Of a stretch of 64,000 bases of DNA, positions 51,727 through 59,624 are shown in pieces. The first letter of the stretch is position 1. Each line of letters begins with the position of its first letter. The stretch covers positions 186,001 to 250,000 of the forward strand of contig CALTDI010000010.1 of NCBI GenBank assembly GCA_943842505.1, in the 5' to 3' direction. A model generated the notes under the pieces. That model made no database searches. It was given only the letters and a program-made list of their open reading frames with translations, and was not told the origin of the DNA. The stretch comes from an uncultured Pseudomonadales bacterium. Its GTDB lineage: Bacteria > Pseudomonadota > Gammaproteobacteria > Pseudomonadales > Pseudohongiellaceae. The position numbers and the translations under genes are program-made.

Positions 51727-52716
51727 ATGATTACGCTCAAGAAACTCATTCCGCTGGCCGCCATTTTGCTAAGTAGTTCGGCGCTGGCCGCGGACAATTA
51801 CGAGCCGCCTAGAACGGCCTCGGGTAAACCAGACCTGCAAGGGTTTTGGACCAATGCCTCGATTACCACTATGCAACGTTCCAGCAACTATGCAGAAATC
51901 GGTCTTACTATCCCTCTGGAGCAGCTTCGCGAGCTTACCGCAAATAACCACCAGAACGTCCGTCAGGCGACCGACGACAATCAGGTGCAGGGCGAGCTTC
52001 CATCGGGACAAGACCTAGGCCAGGGGCGCGGCTACAACGCCTTCTGGGTTGACCCGGGTTCTGCCTTCGGCTATGTCAAAGGCGAGTACCGCACTTCCTG
52101 GATTACCTATCCGGAGAACGGGCGCATACCTTATTCAGAACAGGGCAGTAAACTGCGCCAGGAAAACCGTGCAAAATTTTCGGGCAACGATGGCCCTGAG
52201 GGCCGGGCTCTTGGTGAGCGTTGCATTATCGGTTTCGGCAGCACCGGTGGGCCGCCGATGAATAATGTTCTCTACAACAATATGTATCAGATTGTGCAGA
52301 CGGAAGACTATGTCATGATCATGGTAGAGATGGCGCATGACGCTCGCATCATACCAATCGATAAGGAGCATCGCCCGGATGCCTGGAAGCCCTGGCTAGG
52401 TGATTCTGTCGCCCATTGGGATGGTGACACCCTGGTGGTTGAGACTAGCAACTTGCACCCACAGCAGGCGCCTCGGAATATCGCGGCTCTATCGGACGAG
52501 GGGAAGGTGGTAGAGCGCTTCAGCCGCTACTCCGACGAACAGATTCTCTATGAGTTCGAGGTTACCGACCCTGTTTTCTACACCGAAGCCTGGAGTGGAG
52601 AGATGGTGTTCAACACAACGGATACCCAGCCCTATGAATATGCCTGTCACGAGGGCAACTATGGACTGCCTGGCATTCTCGCCGGTGCTCGCCGACTGGA
52701 GATGGAAGAGCAGTAG
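51727..52716 (+). CDS. Secreted protein of unknown function, PDxxGxW family (copy 4)
   Basis: A 329-residue protein with a signal peptide (MITLKKLIPLAAILLSSSALA). The opening is PPRTASGKPDLQGFWT. It continues with GERCIIGFGSTGGPPMNNVL, ARIIPIDKEHRPDAW, VAHWDGDTLVVETSNLHP, FSRYSDEQILYEFEVTDPVF and YEYACHEGNYGLPGILAGARR. It is the closest match to the gene at 649 (shared YACHEGN.GL.GIL.G.RR end) and related to those starting at 22065 and 41949. GGAG is 12 bases before the ATG. It is divergent from an ECF sigma gene, so that sigma factor may control it. A strong terminator follows. Function unknown. Confidence 0.85.
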   Translation: MITLKKLIPLAAILLSSSALAADNYEPPRTASGKPDLQGFWTNASITTMQRSSNYAEIGLTIPLEQLRELTANNHQNVRQATDDNQVQGELPSGQDLGQGRGYNAFWVDPGSAFGYVKGEYRTSWITYPENGRIPYSEQGSKLRQENRAKFSGNDGPEGRALGERCIIGFGSTGGPPMNNVLYNNMYQIVQTEDYVMIMVEMAHDARIIPIDKEHRPDAWKPWLGDSVAHWDGDTLVVETSNLHPQQAPRNIAALSDEGKVVERFSRYSDEQILYEFEVTDPVFYTEAWSGEMVFNTTDTQPYEYACHEGNYGLPGILAGARRLEMEEQ

Positions 52717-52741
52717 ATTCTCGGGTCTTAGCTTGTTAATT

Positions 52742-52768
52742 AAAAGGGGCCATCTGGCCCCTTTTTTT
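52742..52768. terminator. Bidirectional rho-independent terminator
   Basis: AAAAGGGGCC (52742-52751), loop ATCT, GGCCCCTTTT (52756-52765) with further T. It stops the plus-strand gene at 52716 and, from the other side, the convergent K+ channel gene. Confidence 0.92.
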
Positions 52769-52796
52769 ATTCTTAAAATTCTTATGGCTTGATCAG

Positions 52797-53219
52797 TTAT
52801 TCTTCCCAGAAGCGCATCATCTCCATGAACATGAACGAGGCAGACCAGGTTATAAGTGATAGCCCGGTTATCGCCTCCATGCCTGCCAGAAAGCGTATCT
52901 GTCCGCCCGGTTCGATGTCGCCATAACCCAGGGTGGTGTAGTTGGTGAATGAGAAATATACCGAATCGATCAGGCTACCATCGAATCTACCCTCCAGTGT
53001 GCCAAAGCCACCATGGTCAACCATCAAATAGAAGGCGAGCCCAAATATACATACCTCGATGATATGCGCACAGATAGTGCCGAAAACGCCAATGATTACT
53101 CTTACGCGATGCTTCATCTGCAGTCTTGGTATGAAGACCCAAAGCAGTCGCAGCATCTCATAGTGAATTACTACGGTGACAGCGACCAGAGAACTGATTA
53201 TGAGTATGGAGATCAACAT
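52797..53219 (-). CDS. Potassium channel-like membrane protein (one-pore, two or three helix)
   Basis: A 140-residue protein. The pore shows the selectivity filter TTLGYGDIEPGG near residue 96, followed by a helix (MEAITGLSLITWSASFMFMEMMRF), and preceded by two membrane segments (ISILIISSLVAVTVVIHYEM, IGVFGTICAHIIEVCIFGLAFYLMVD). This is the KcsA-like Ion_trans_2 type and would form a tetrameric K+ channel. There is no cytoplasmic regulatory (RCK) domain, so gating is unknown. Shorter than full channel subunits but complete. Confidence 0.85.
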   Translation of the reverse strand: MLISILIISSLVAVTVVIHYEMLRLLWVFIPRLQMKHRVRVIIGVFGTICAHIIEVCIFGLAFYLMVDHGGFGTLEGRFDGSLIDSVYFSFTNYTTLGYGDIEPGGQIRFLAGMEAITGLSLITWSASFMFMEMMRFWEE

Positions 53220-53421
53220 GTCGGCGACAACTCTAGGCTGCTTGTAAGGCTAGCTAGCCCGGAGTTATGACGTATTGATTTCATCGACTACATCCTTGCG
53301 CTGCTTCTCGTATTTGTGAAATATTGCCGCTAGAAAACTGCAGCGATACTTAGTAAGGTCAGGTTGTAAGGTTAAATTGACCCATAACGAATAGCAATAC
53401 GAAAACGGTGAGAAGAAGACA

Positions 53422-54828
53422 ATGAGAATTCCAGTTAGAGCCTGTTTCCCCGCGATACTGTCCCTATGTAGCCTGTTGGTCTTTCAAGCGGCGAACGCGC
53501 AGCGCAATATTCCAGAAGATGATCGAGAGTTGCTCCACGAAATCTACAAGGAGTTGATCGAATACAAGACTACTGTAGAAGAAGAGAACAACACTATCGC
53601 GGCCGAGGGCATGGCGGCGTGGCTGCAGGCTGCAGGATTTCCAGCCGAGGACATTTTCATAGGCGGGGCTTTACCACATAAGGGAAACGTCGTTGCGCGT
53701 TATCGCGGCACCGGTGTTAAAGAGCCCATCGTGATGATGGCGCATCTGGACGTGGTGACGGCGCAGCGCGATGACTGGAATCTGGACCCCTTCGTGCTCA
53801 ACGAAGACGAAGACTATTACTACGGCCGCGGTACGATCGATGACAAGGCGATGGCGGCGATCTTCATCGCTAACCTGATTCGTTTCAAGCGCGAGGGCTA
53901 TGTTCCAGATAGAGATTTCATCGTGGCATTGACCTCCGATGAAGAGAGCGGCGGCAGTAACGGGGTGGGCTGGTTATTGGAGAATCAACCTGGGTTGATA
54001 CAGGGCGCCCTGGCAATCAATGAAGGTGGCTATGGGCTTCTGCAGGACGGGCAGCCACTGGCGAATACTATTCAGATTGCCGAGAAAATTTACGCCACGT
54101 TTCGAGTGACGGCGAAGAACCCGGGCGGGCACTCATCCCTTCCCAGAGATGACAATGCAATCTACGACCTGGCGGAGGCTTTGCTGCGTATACGTGATTT
54201 CAAGTTTCCGGTTGAGCTCAACGATGTGATGCGGGTTAGCTTCGAGCGTCAGGCCGAGATCAACACAGGCCAGCGCGCCGAAGATTTTCGCGCCCTGCTG
54301 GAGTCACCCATTCCACAGGATTCCCTGGACAGATTGAGCGCCGAGGCGGCGATCAATGCGCAGCTGCGTACGACTGCTGTGGCGACCCTGCTGGACGGGG
54401 GGCATGCGCCCAATGCCCTGCCACAAACCGCTGTGGCTAATGTGAACGTACGCATGCTGCCTGGCTCAGACCCGCAGGAGGTCCTGGAGACTCTGATTGC
54501 AGTGGTCGATAACCCGGAGCTACTGGTGGAATACCGCGGCGGTGGTTCGATCACCGATCCTTCTCCCTTATCGGAAGAGATCATGGCGGCGGTGGAAACC
54601 GTCACCGAGGCGATGTGGCCAGGGGTCACCGTGATGCCAACCATGTCAACCGGCGCTACCGATGGCGCGCGCATGCGGCGAGCAGGCATTCCCACCTATG
54701 GCACATCGGGTCTGTTCGTAGATCGTAACGATATGCGTATCCACGGGCAGGACGAGAGACTGCTTAAAGAATCGTTGTATGGCGGATACGATTATCTGTA
54801 TAGCGTGGCGAAGGAACTTAGCCACTAG
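53422..54828 (+). CDS. Secreted M20-family metallopeptidase
   Basis: A 468-residue protein with a signal peptide (ending NAQRNIPEDD). M20 motifs: VMMAHLDVVTAQRDDW (His 1), DYYYGRGTIDDKAMAAIF (bridging Asp), IVALTSDEESGGSNGVGW (Glu-Glu), KNPGGHSSLPRDDNAI (lid domain His) and a late ligand in GTSGLFVDRNDMRIHGQDER. It removes amino acids or acyl groups from small peptides or amides in the periplasm with two zinc ions. The start has AGAAG upstream. It is followed by a 36-bp inverted repeat at 54834. It is probably a single-gene unit. Confidence 0.9.
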   Translation: MRIPVRACFPAILSLCSLLVFQAANAQRNIPEDDRELLHEIYKELIEYKTTVEEENNTIAAEGMAAWLQAAGFPAEDIFIGGALPHKGNVVARYRGTGVKEPIVMMAHLDVVTAQRDDWNLDPFVLNEDEDYYYGRGTIDDKAMAAIFIANLIRFKREGYVPDRDFIVALTSDEESGGSNGVGWLLENQPGLIQGALAINEGGYGLLQDGQPLANTIQIAEKIYATFRVTAKNPGGHSSLPRDDNAIYDLAEALLRIRDFKFPVELNDVMRVSFERQAEINTGQRAEDFRALLESPIPQDSLDRLSAEAAINAQLRTTAVATLLDGGHAPNALPQTAVANVNVRMLPGSDPQEVLETLIAVVDNPELLVEYRGGGSITDPSPLSEEIMAAVETVTEAMWPGVTVMPTMSTGATDGARMRRAGIPTYGTSGLFVDRNDMRIHGQDERLLKESLYGGYDYLYSVAKELSH

Positions 54829-54833
54829 GGGAC

Positions 54834-54909
54834 AAAGGGGTCGGAGGGATTTATTTTTAACCAGTACCGGCCACGGTACTGGTTAAAAATAAATCCCTCC
54901 GACCCCTTT
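54834..54909. repeat. Perfect 36-base inverted repeat with 4-base loop
   Basis: Left arm 54834-54869 and right arm 54874-54909 are exact reverse complements over 36 bases (loop GCCA). The outer sequence is AAAGGGGTCGGAGGGATTTA and the inner CCAGTACCG. The outer GGGGTCGGAG part resembles the boundary sequences of REP-like elements mobilised by IS200-like (RAYT) transposases, but none is encoded here. It lies 6 bases after the M20 stop and could also act as a terminator, although no T-run follows. Confidence 0.9.
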
Positions 54910-54952
54910 AATCTTGGAAGTTCTGATGCGTTCCCGAACGATCAGTTGAAAG

Positions 54953-55708
54953 CTAGTGGGTTAGAGAGTAGATAAGATAGTTGATGCCAAGCTGATAGGC
55001 GGAGTTTGCATACTGGGTTGGATACCACTGATCGTAGGTGTGTTCCCAGCCATCACCCATGTCCGAGTTCCAGTTGATGAGCACCATGACGCGACCTTCA
55101 TCATCCATGATGGCGTGGTTGCTGGCGTTGTCCATGCCTGCCTGACCGAAGCCTCTTCTGCCACCTCGCCCCGGTATCATCTGCGCGCCATCGATATCGT
55201 AGAAGGTATGATAGATCTCATGACTGGAATTAAGTTCGGTGATCTCGCGGTCGGGAAATAGCTTCGAGAAATCCTGGTAGAAGGCATCCCATTGCTGTTC
55301 TCCCCAGAAATCATCGATAAGCAGGAAGCCGCCGCGCAACAGATACTCTCGCAGATTTTCTGTCTCTTGCGGTGAAAGAGAGATCCCGCCGTTGCGGCCC
55401 ATCTCCAGCGCATAGAGGAAGGGATAGTTGAAGATTTCTTCGTCATCGAATCGCAGCACGATGGGTTCTTCCATTACCCGTACATTCGATAGGCGCGCCA
55501 CGCCGCGCAGGAAATTCTCATCGGCAGCCGGGAAGTCGGTAGCCCAGGGGCCTCCGTAGAAGCCGCCGCTGTAGTAGCTGTCGTATTGGATGCGGACGAA
55601 GGCAAACTCACCCCCAATATCATAAAGCTCGGGCAGATCTAGCTGAGCTTGCACCTGGGGAGAGGCAAGGCTGAGAAGTAGGGCGAGTATGCGAATGCGG
55701 CGGTACAT
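54953..55708 (-). CDS. DUF4159 family secreted protein
   Basis: The frame is open to 55774. The ATG at 55708 (MYRRIRILALLLSLASPQV) starts a signal peptide cleaved near VQAQ. The DUF4159 body is recognised by EFAFVRIQYDSYYSGG, YPFLYALEMGRNGG, LREYLLRGGFLLIDDFWGEQQWDAF, DREITELNSSHEIYHTFYDI and GRVMVLINWNSDMGDGWEH. The family has a glutamine-amidotransferase-like fold, often beside AAA ATPase/MoxR and VWA genes, which are absent here. It is about 251 residues. Function unknown. Confidence 0.85.
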   Translation of the reverse strand: MYRRIRILALLLSLASPQVQAQLDLPELYDIGGEFAFVRIQYDSYYSGGFYGGPWATDFPAADENFLRGVARLSNVRVMEEPIVLRFDDEEIFNYPFLYALEMGRNGGISLSPQETENLREYLLRGGFLLIDDFWGEQQWDAFYQDFSKLFPDREITELNSSHEIYHTFYDIDGAQMIPGRGGRRGFGQAGMDNASNHAIMDDEGRVMVLINWNSDMGDGWEHTYDQWYPTQYANSAYQLGINYLIYSLTH

Positions 55709-55818
55709 GCTGGATATGGACTCACTGTAATGACGAGTTAGCGATAGTGTGTATCGACAACTGACAGAGATCAAGTTAATGTGAGAAGTCCCTAGTTTTT
55801 GAGTTTGCTGTCATCGCT

Positions 55819-57267
55819 ATGCTTGGTTACAAGAACAAGAAAATATATCGCAATATCAATGAGTTAATTCTCATTGCTGCGCTCTGTGTAGTGCGCCTTT
55901 CGGTCTATGCGGCCGAAGATGTGTCGCTAATCGGCGGCGAAACTGACATCAGCGAACAACTCACCTCCTATCAGCAGCAGATAGAGGACCTCGAATACGA
56001 ATTTGGTCCCTATCACTCCAGCCTGATCGAGCCGCTGCAAAGCATGATCGACTTGTTGAACGAACGGCAGGACTACGAGCAGGTAGCCCAGTTGCAGAAT
56101 AGGCAACTACAGGTCATGCGCACCGAGCTGGGTTTCGAGCACCCGGACCTAATCCCTCTGCTGGAATCGATAATGGCGACTCAGCTGGCTCTGGGAAATT
56201 GGGAGGAGATATCGGACCAGCTCGATCATATACGCCATCTAAAGGCCAGTATCGGTAATGACAATGTGGAGCTTCTGCTTACTGCAATCCAGGATCAGAT
56301 CGATTGGCTATACAGTCGTATCTCTGTGGAAGACCGCAGAGAACAGGTGCGTAATTTTTTCAAGATTAGAGATTTCTACGAAGAGATCGAAGACATTGTC
56401 GAAGAGACTTATGGCGAAGAGAGTCCTGAGGCCGCGCCCTGGCTGTACAAGGTCGCCTATAACGAATATCACCTTGTACAATTTCTAAATGCGCCAAGGG
56501 GGCTGGGTTCCGAAACAATAGACCGGCTAGTGCGCCGGGAAGGCACGTTTGGGCTAGACAGATCAAACCGCAGTAGTTTCCGCTCTACCTCTTTCTTTGG
56601 CAATTCATCGGTCACGCCCGTCGTCGATAAAGGCAGACCCATAGGTGATGCCTATATGCGCGATGGCTACTCTGTGATTAACAAGATCCAGGATGGGCTC
56701 GAAGAAACTGCCGATCTCGAAGCTCAGGCAATGATTAAGATTTACCGAGCCGACTATCAGTTACTTGCAGATAGAGGCAGAGCAATTCCAGGGTATCGGG
56801 AGGCGCGCGACATGCTGATAGAGGCTGGAATGGCCGAGGAGGACGTGCGTTGGTTCTTCGAGCGACCGATGGTGATACCCGCGCAGAAGCTGCATCTAAA
56901 TTTCGCGGATGCGCTGGCTGAGCGAAAGCAGGGTATCGAAGCCTCTGCCTCACCTTCCGACGAAGTTATACATCTGGGTGTTTTTACCTCGTGGTCCGAG
57001 GCGCTGGAATCGACACCCATGCCCGTGAATGAAGATCCATTCTGGCAGATCGACCATGACTTTATCTATGCCGACGTTAGCTTTTCGGTGAATTCTCGTG
57101 GCAAGGCGTCATCGGTTGATGTGCTTGCTACTGTCCCCGATGAGTTAGAAACGAAGAGAAGTATCTGGCGCTCTGTGCGTGACATACACTTTCGTCCAGC
57201 CATTATCGATAACAAAGCGCGGCGTGTAAAAGATGTGCGCATGCGCTATCGCTTTGTCGACGAATAG
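55819..57267 (+). CDS. TPR-like secreted protein with TonB-C-like C-terminal domain
   Basis: A 482-residue protein with an N-terminal membrane or signal segment (INELILIAALCVVRLSVYA). Residues about 45-150 show TPR-like helices (PLQSMIDLLNERQDYEQVAQLQNRQLQVM...). A middle helical part contains EDIVEETYGEESPEAAPWLYKVAYNEYHL. The last about 80 residues (FSVNSRGKASSVDVLATVPD...DIHFRPAIIDNKARRVKDVRMRYRF) resemble the TonB C-terminal domain. That domain normally touches TonB receptors, but here no proline-rich span precedes it. No function is known. Start ATG without a good ribosome-binding site. Confidence 0.7.
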   Translation: MLGYKNKKIYRNINELILIAALCVVRLSVYAAEDVSLIGGETDISEQLTSYQQQIEDLEYEFGPYHSSLIEPLQSMIDLLNERQDYEQVAQLQNRQLQVMRTELGFEHPDLIPLLESIMATQLALGNWEEISDQLDHIRHLKASIGNDNVELLLTAIQDQIDWLYSRISVEDRREQVRNFFKIRDFYEEIEDIVEETYGEESPEAAPWLYKVAYNEYHLVQFLNAPRGLGSETIDRLVRREGTFGLDRSNRSSFRSTSFFGNSSVTPVVDKGRPIGDAYMRDGYSVINKIQDGLEETADLEAQAMIKIYRADYQLLADRGRAIPGYREARDMLIEAGMAEEDVRWFFERPMVIPAQKLHLNFADALAERKQGIEASASPSDEVIHLGVFTSWSEALESTPMPVNEDPFWQIDHDFIYADVSFSVNSRGKASSVDVLATVPDELETKRSIWRSVRDIHFRPAIIDNKARRVKDVRMRYRFVDE

Positions 57268-57287
57268 CGACATCGAAGCTCGCTAGG

Positions 57288-57359
57288 AGTTAAGGAAATA
57301 GTTAAGGGCACAGTTAAGGGAACAGTTAAGGAAACAGTTAGAAAAATAGTCACGACAAC
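57288..57359. repeat. 12-base tandem repeat, about six units
   Basis: Units: AGTTAAGGAAAT, AGTTAAGGGCAC, AGTTAAGGGAAC, AGTTAAGGAAAC, AGTTAGAAAAAT, AGTCACGACAAC (57288-57359), decaying to the right. Begins 21 bases after the stop of the gene at 57267. Confidence 0.85.
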
Positions 57360-57442
57360 AAGAGAAATAATGACGTCTGTTCAGTCTGCGAAGCCATTGG
57401 CTTGAGTTCGGCCACGATCCAGTCTGTATCTGCAGCAGTGGA

Positions 57443-57472
57443 ATAGAAATAGAAATAGAAATAGAAATAGAA
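57443..57472. repeat. ATAGAA hexamer microsatellite, five perfect copies
   Basis: ATAGAA repeated five times at 57443-57472, ending 21 bases before the ATG at 57494 and just before the GGAG ribosome-binding site. A weak promoter (TTGAGT 57402-57407, 17-base gap, TGTATC 57425-57430) lies before it, so the repeat would be in the 5' leader. Its copy number could alter leader length or spacing. Confidence 0.85.
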
Positions 57473-57493
57473 AGGTATTACTGGAGTAACACT

Positions 57494-58546
57494 ATGAAGC
57501 AAGCAAGACCCCTACTATCGAAACTGATTCTAAGCCTGCCGTTTCTTCTGGCGTCCAGCGCTGCGTTGTCACAGGCATATTCAAACCCCTATGCGACTAT
57601 CGAAGGCTGGACGGAGCTGCCTAATGGCCGCATTCAGGGTGCGGTTGGCGATCTCGATGTTGATCCAGATGGCGATCATATCTGGGCGATAGTGCGTTGT
57701 GATGCCACCGCGCCAGATCGTTTCGGCGATGAGTGTGTGGATTCCGATCTGGACTCGGTGTTGAAATTTAATAGCGAAGGGCAGGTAGTTGAGAGTTTCG
57801 GTGGTGGTATGTTTATCTGGCCACACGGCATCGATGTCGACGAGGATGGCAATGTTTGGGTTACCGATGCTGTAAGTAATGCGCGTATTCCCGAGGGTGA
57901 CGCTCGCGGTCATCAAGTAGTTAAGTTCTCCCCGACGGGGCAGGTGCTGTTGGTGTTAGGTACGCCAGGGGAAATGGGAAGTGGCCCCGACCACTTCAAT
58001 GCCCCGGCGGACGTTGTAGTTGGTGATAACGGTGATGTCTTCATCGCCGATGGTCATAACAATGACGGTAATGGCCGTGTTGTGAAGTTCGATCGCAACG
58101 GCAACTTCATCAAGGCATGGGGTAAGCCGGGTTATGCACCGGGCGAGTTTCGTACACTACACACTATTGCCATCGATCAACGCGGACGATTGTTCGTGGG
58201 CGATCGTTCCAACAACCGTCTGCAACTGTTCGATCAAGAGGGTGAGTTCCTCGCACAATGGACACAATTCGGACGACCCAGTGGCATATTCTTCGACCAG
58301 CATGACAATATCTACGTAGCCGATTCTGAATCCGATGATGTGCAGAACCCCGGTTGGGAGATGGGTATACGCATCGGCGATGCGCGCCTGGGCTGGGTAA
58401 ACTATTTTATTCAGCTGCCAACGGGTGACCCCAGAAGCACCACGGGTAATGGTGCCGAATTTGTTGCGGCGGATGCGGCGGGAAATCTCTATGGTGGTGA
58501 GCCTGCTCCAAGGAAACTGCAAAAATACGTGCGGGTTCGTCCATAA
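57494..58546 (+). CDS. Secreted NHL-repeat beta-propeller protein (copy 2)
   Basis: A 350-residue protein with a signal peptide (ending ALSQAYS). NHL blades: IWPHGIDVDEDGNVWVTDAV (about residue 112), FNAPADVVVGDNGDVFIADG, FRTLHTIAIDQRGRLFVGDR and PSGIFFDQHDNIYVADSESD. It is paralogous to the gene at 12751. GGAG is 8 bases before the ATG, with the ATAGAA microsatellite upstream. The cyclase-family gene follows 21 bases later. A lyase-like or binding role is unknown. Confidence 0.85.
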   Translation: MKQARPLLSKLILSLPFLLASSAALSQAYSNPYATIEGWTELPNGRIQGAVGDLDVDPDGDHIWAIVRCDATAPDRFGDECVDSDLDSVLKFNSEGQVVESFGGGMFIWPHGIDVDEDGNVWVTDAVSNARIPEGDARGHQVVKFSPTGQVLLVLGTPGEMGSGPDHFNAPADVVVGDNGDVFIADGHNNDGNGRVVKFDRNGNFIKAWGKPGYAPGEFRTLHTIAIDQRGRLFVGDRSNNRLQLFDQEGEFLAQWTQFGRPSGIFFDQHDNIYVADSESDDVQNPGWEMGIRIGDARLGWVNYFIQLPTGDPRSTTGNGAEFVAADAAGNLYGGEPAPRKLQKYVRVRP

Positions 58547-58567
58547 CAAACAGCAAAGGAATAGAAG

Positions 58568-59584
58568 ATGAGGGAGTTTCCTAAAAAACAACAATTGTTG
58601 CAGTTGCTCGTCTTGTTGGTGTCTGGTCTTTCGGTGCAGGTGCTAAATGCACAGAGCCATCCGCCTCTGGAGACCGAGGCGGACTTTCATCGGGCGATGG
58701 AGGAACTCTCGAACTGGGGCCGATGGGGGGTTGATGACGAATTTGGCGCGGCCAATCTGATTACCGCAGAGAAGCGTAAGTCGGCGGCAGCTCTGGTTAG
58801 TGAAGGGATTGTCGTCTCTCTTGCCCACGATGTGAATCAGGAGCCGGCTGTCGATGCCTCTGCCGTGTTAACCCGCGAAGTGTTGCGGGTAAGCCCAACG
58901 GGTGCCTCGGATCGTTATGAGTATAGTGGCAGCTACCACGGCACTATTCACAGTCATCTCGATGCGCTGGACTGCCATATCATGTACGAAGGCAAGGGCT
59001 ACAACGGAGTCACCTATCAAGAGGTAGAGGCTGCGGGCGGCTGTCCTCGTGGCGATATCAACGTACACAAGAATGGCATCGTCACCCGCGGCATCCTCTT
59101 CGATGCGACGCTACTGCCCGGCAAGGCAACGCGCGATGGCTGGCTGGAACCTGGCACGGTGGTTAACTATGATGATCTCATCGCCTTGGAGAAGATCCAG
59201 GGCGTAACTGTGGAACCGGGTGATGTGATTCTGCTCTACACGGGTCGCTGGAAACGCAGGGCTGCACTAGGTGCATGGCCAACCTCGGAAGGGGTGGCGG
59301 GCTATCACGCAGACGTGGCGTATTTCTTGAAAGAACGTGGCGTCGCCATGATAGGTCACGACATGTGGAACGATGTGGCGCCAAGCGGAATTCCTAATGT
59401 GTTTCTACCGCTGCATAGTCTTGCTCTGGTTTCTCTGGGCGTATCCATATTCGACAATCTGGATTTCGGAAGAGTGGCCGAAATAGCCAAAGAGTTAAAT
59501 CGCTATAGCTTCATGTTTACTGCGGCACCGCTGCGAATAGAGATGGGTATGGGTTCGCCAGTTAACCCACTGGCGACTTTCTGA
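58568..59584 (+). CDS. Cyclase/kynurenine-formamidase-like metal hydrolase
   Basis: A 338-residue protein with a signal peptide (about 1-28, ending VLNAQS). It belongs to the cyclase family (PF04199-type). The metal-binding stretch YHGTIHSHLDALDCHIMYEG near residue 120 corresponds to HxGTHxDxPxH of kynurenine formamidase, and a second part GDVILLYTGRW is followed by GVAMIGHDMWNDVAP. It would hydrolyse a cyclic or formyl amide or lactone with Mn or Zn. AAGGAATAGAAG precedes the ATG. It is between the NHL-protein and the MFS genes (4 to 40 bases), and the three form an operon. Confidence 0.85.
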   Translation: MREFPKKQQLLQLLVLLVSGLSVQVLNAQSHPPLETEADFHRAMEELSNWGRWGVDDEFGAANLITAEKRKSAAALVSEGIVVSLAHDVNQEPAVDASAVLTREVLRVSPTGASDRYEYSGSYHGTIHSHLDALDCHIMYEGKGYNGVTYQEVEAAGGCPRGDINVHKNGIVTRGILFDATLLPGKATRDGWLEPGTVVNYDDLIALEKIQGVTVEPGDVILLYTGRWKRRAALGAWPTSEGVAGYHADVAYFLKERGVAMIGHDMWNDVAPSGIPNVFLPLHSLALVSLGVSIFDNLDFGRVAEIAKELNRYSFMFTAAPLRIEMGMGSPVNPLATF

Positions 59585-59624
59585 TGACGTGCCTCGACTA
59601 GGGCGTCTACGCACTAATAAAAGC

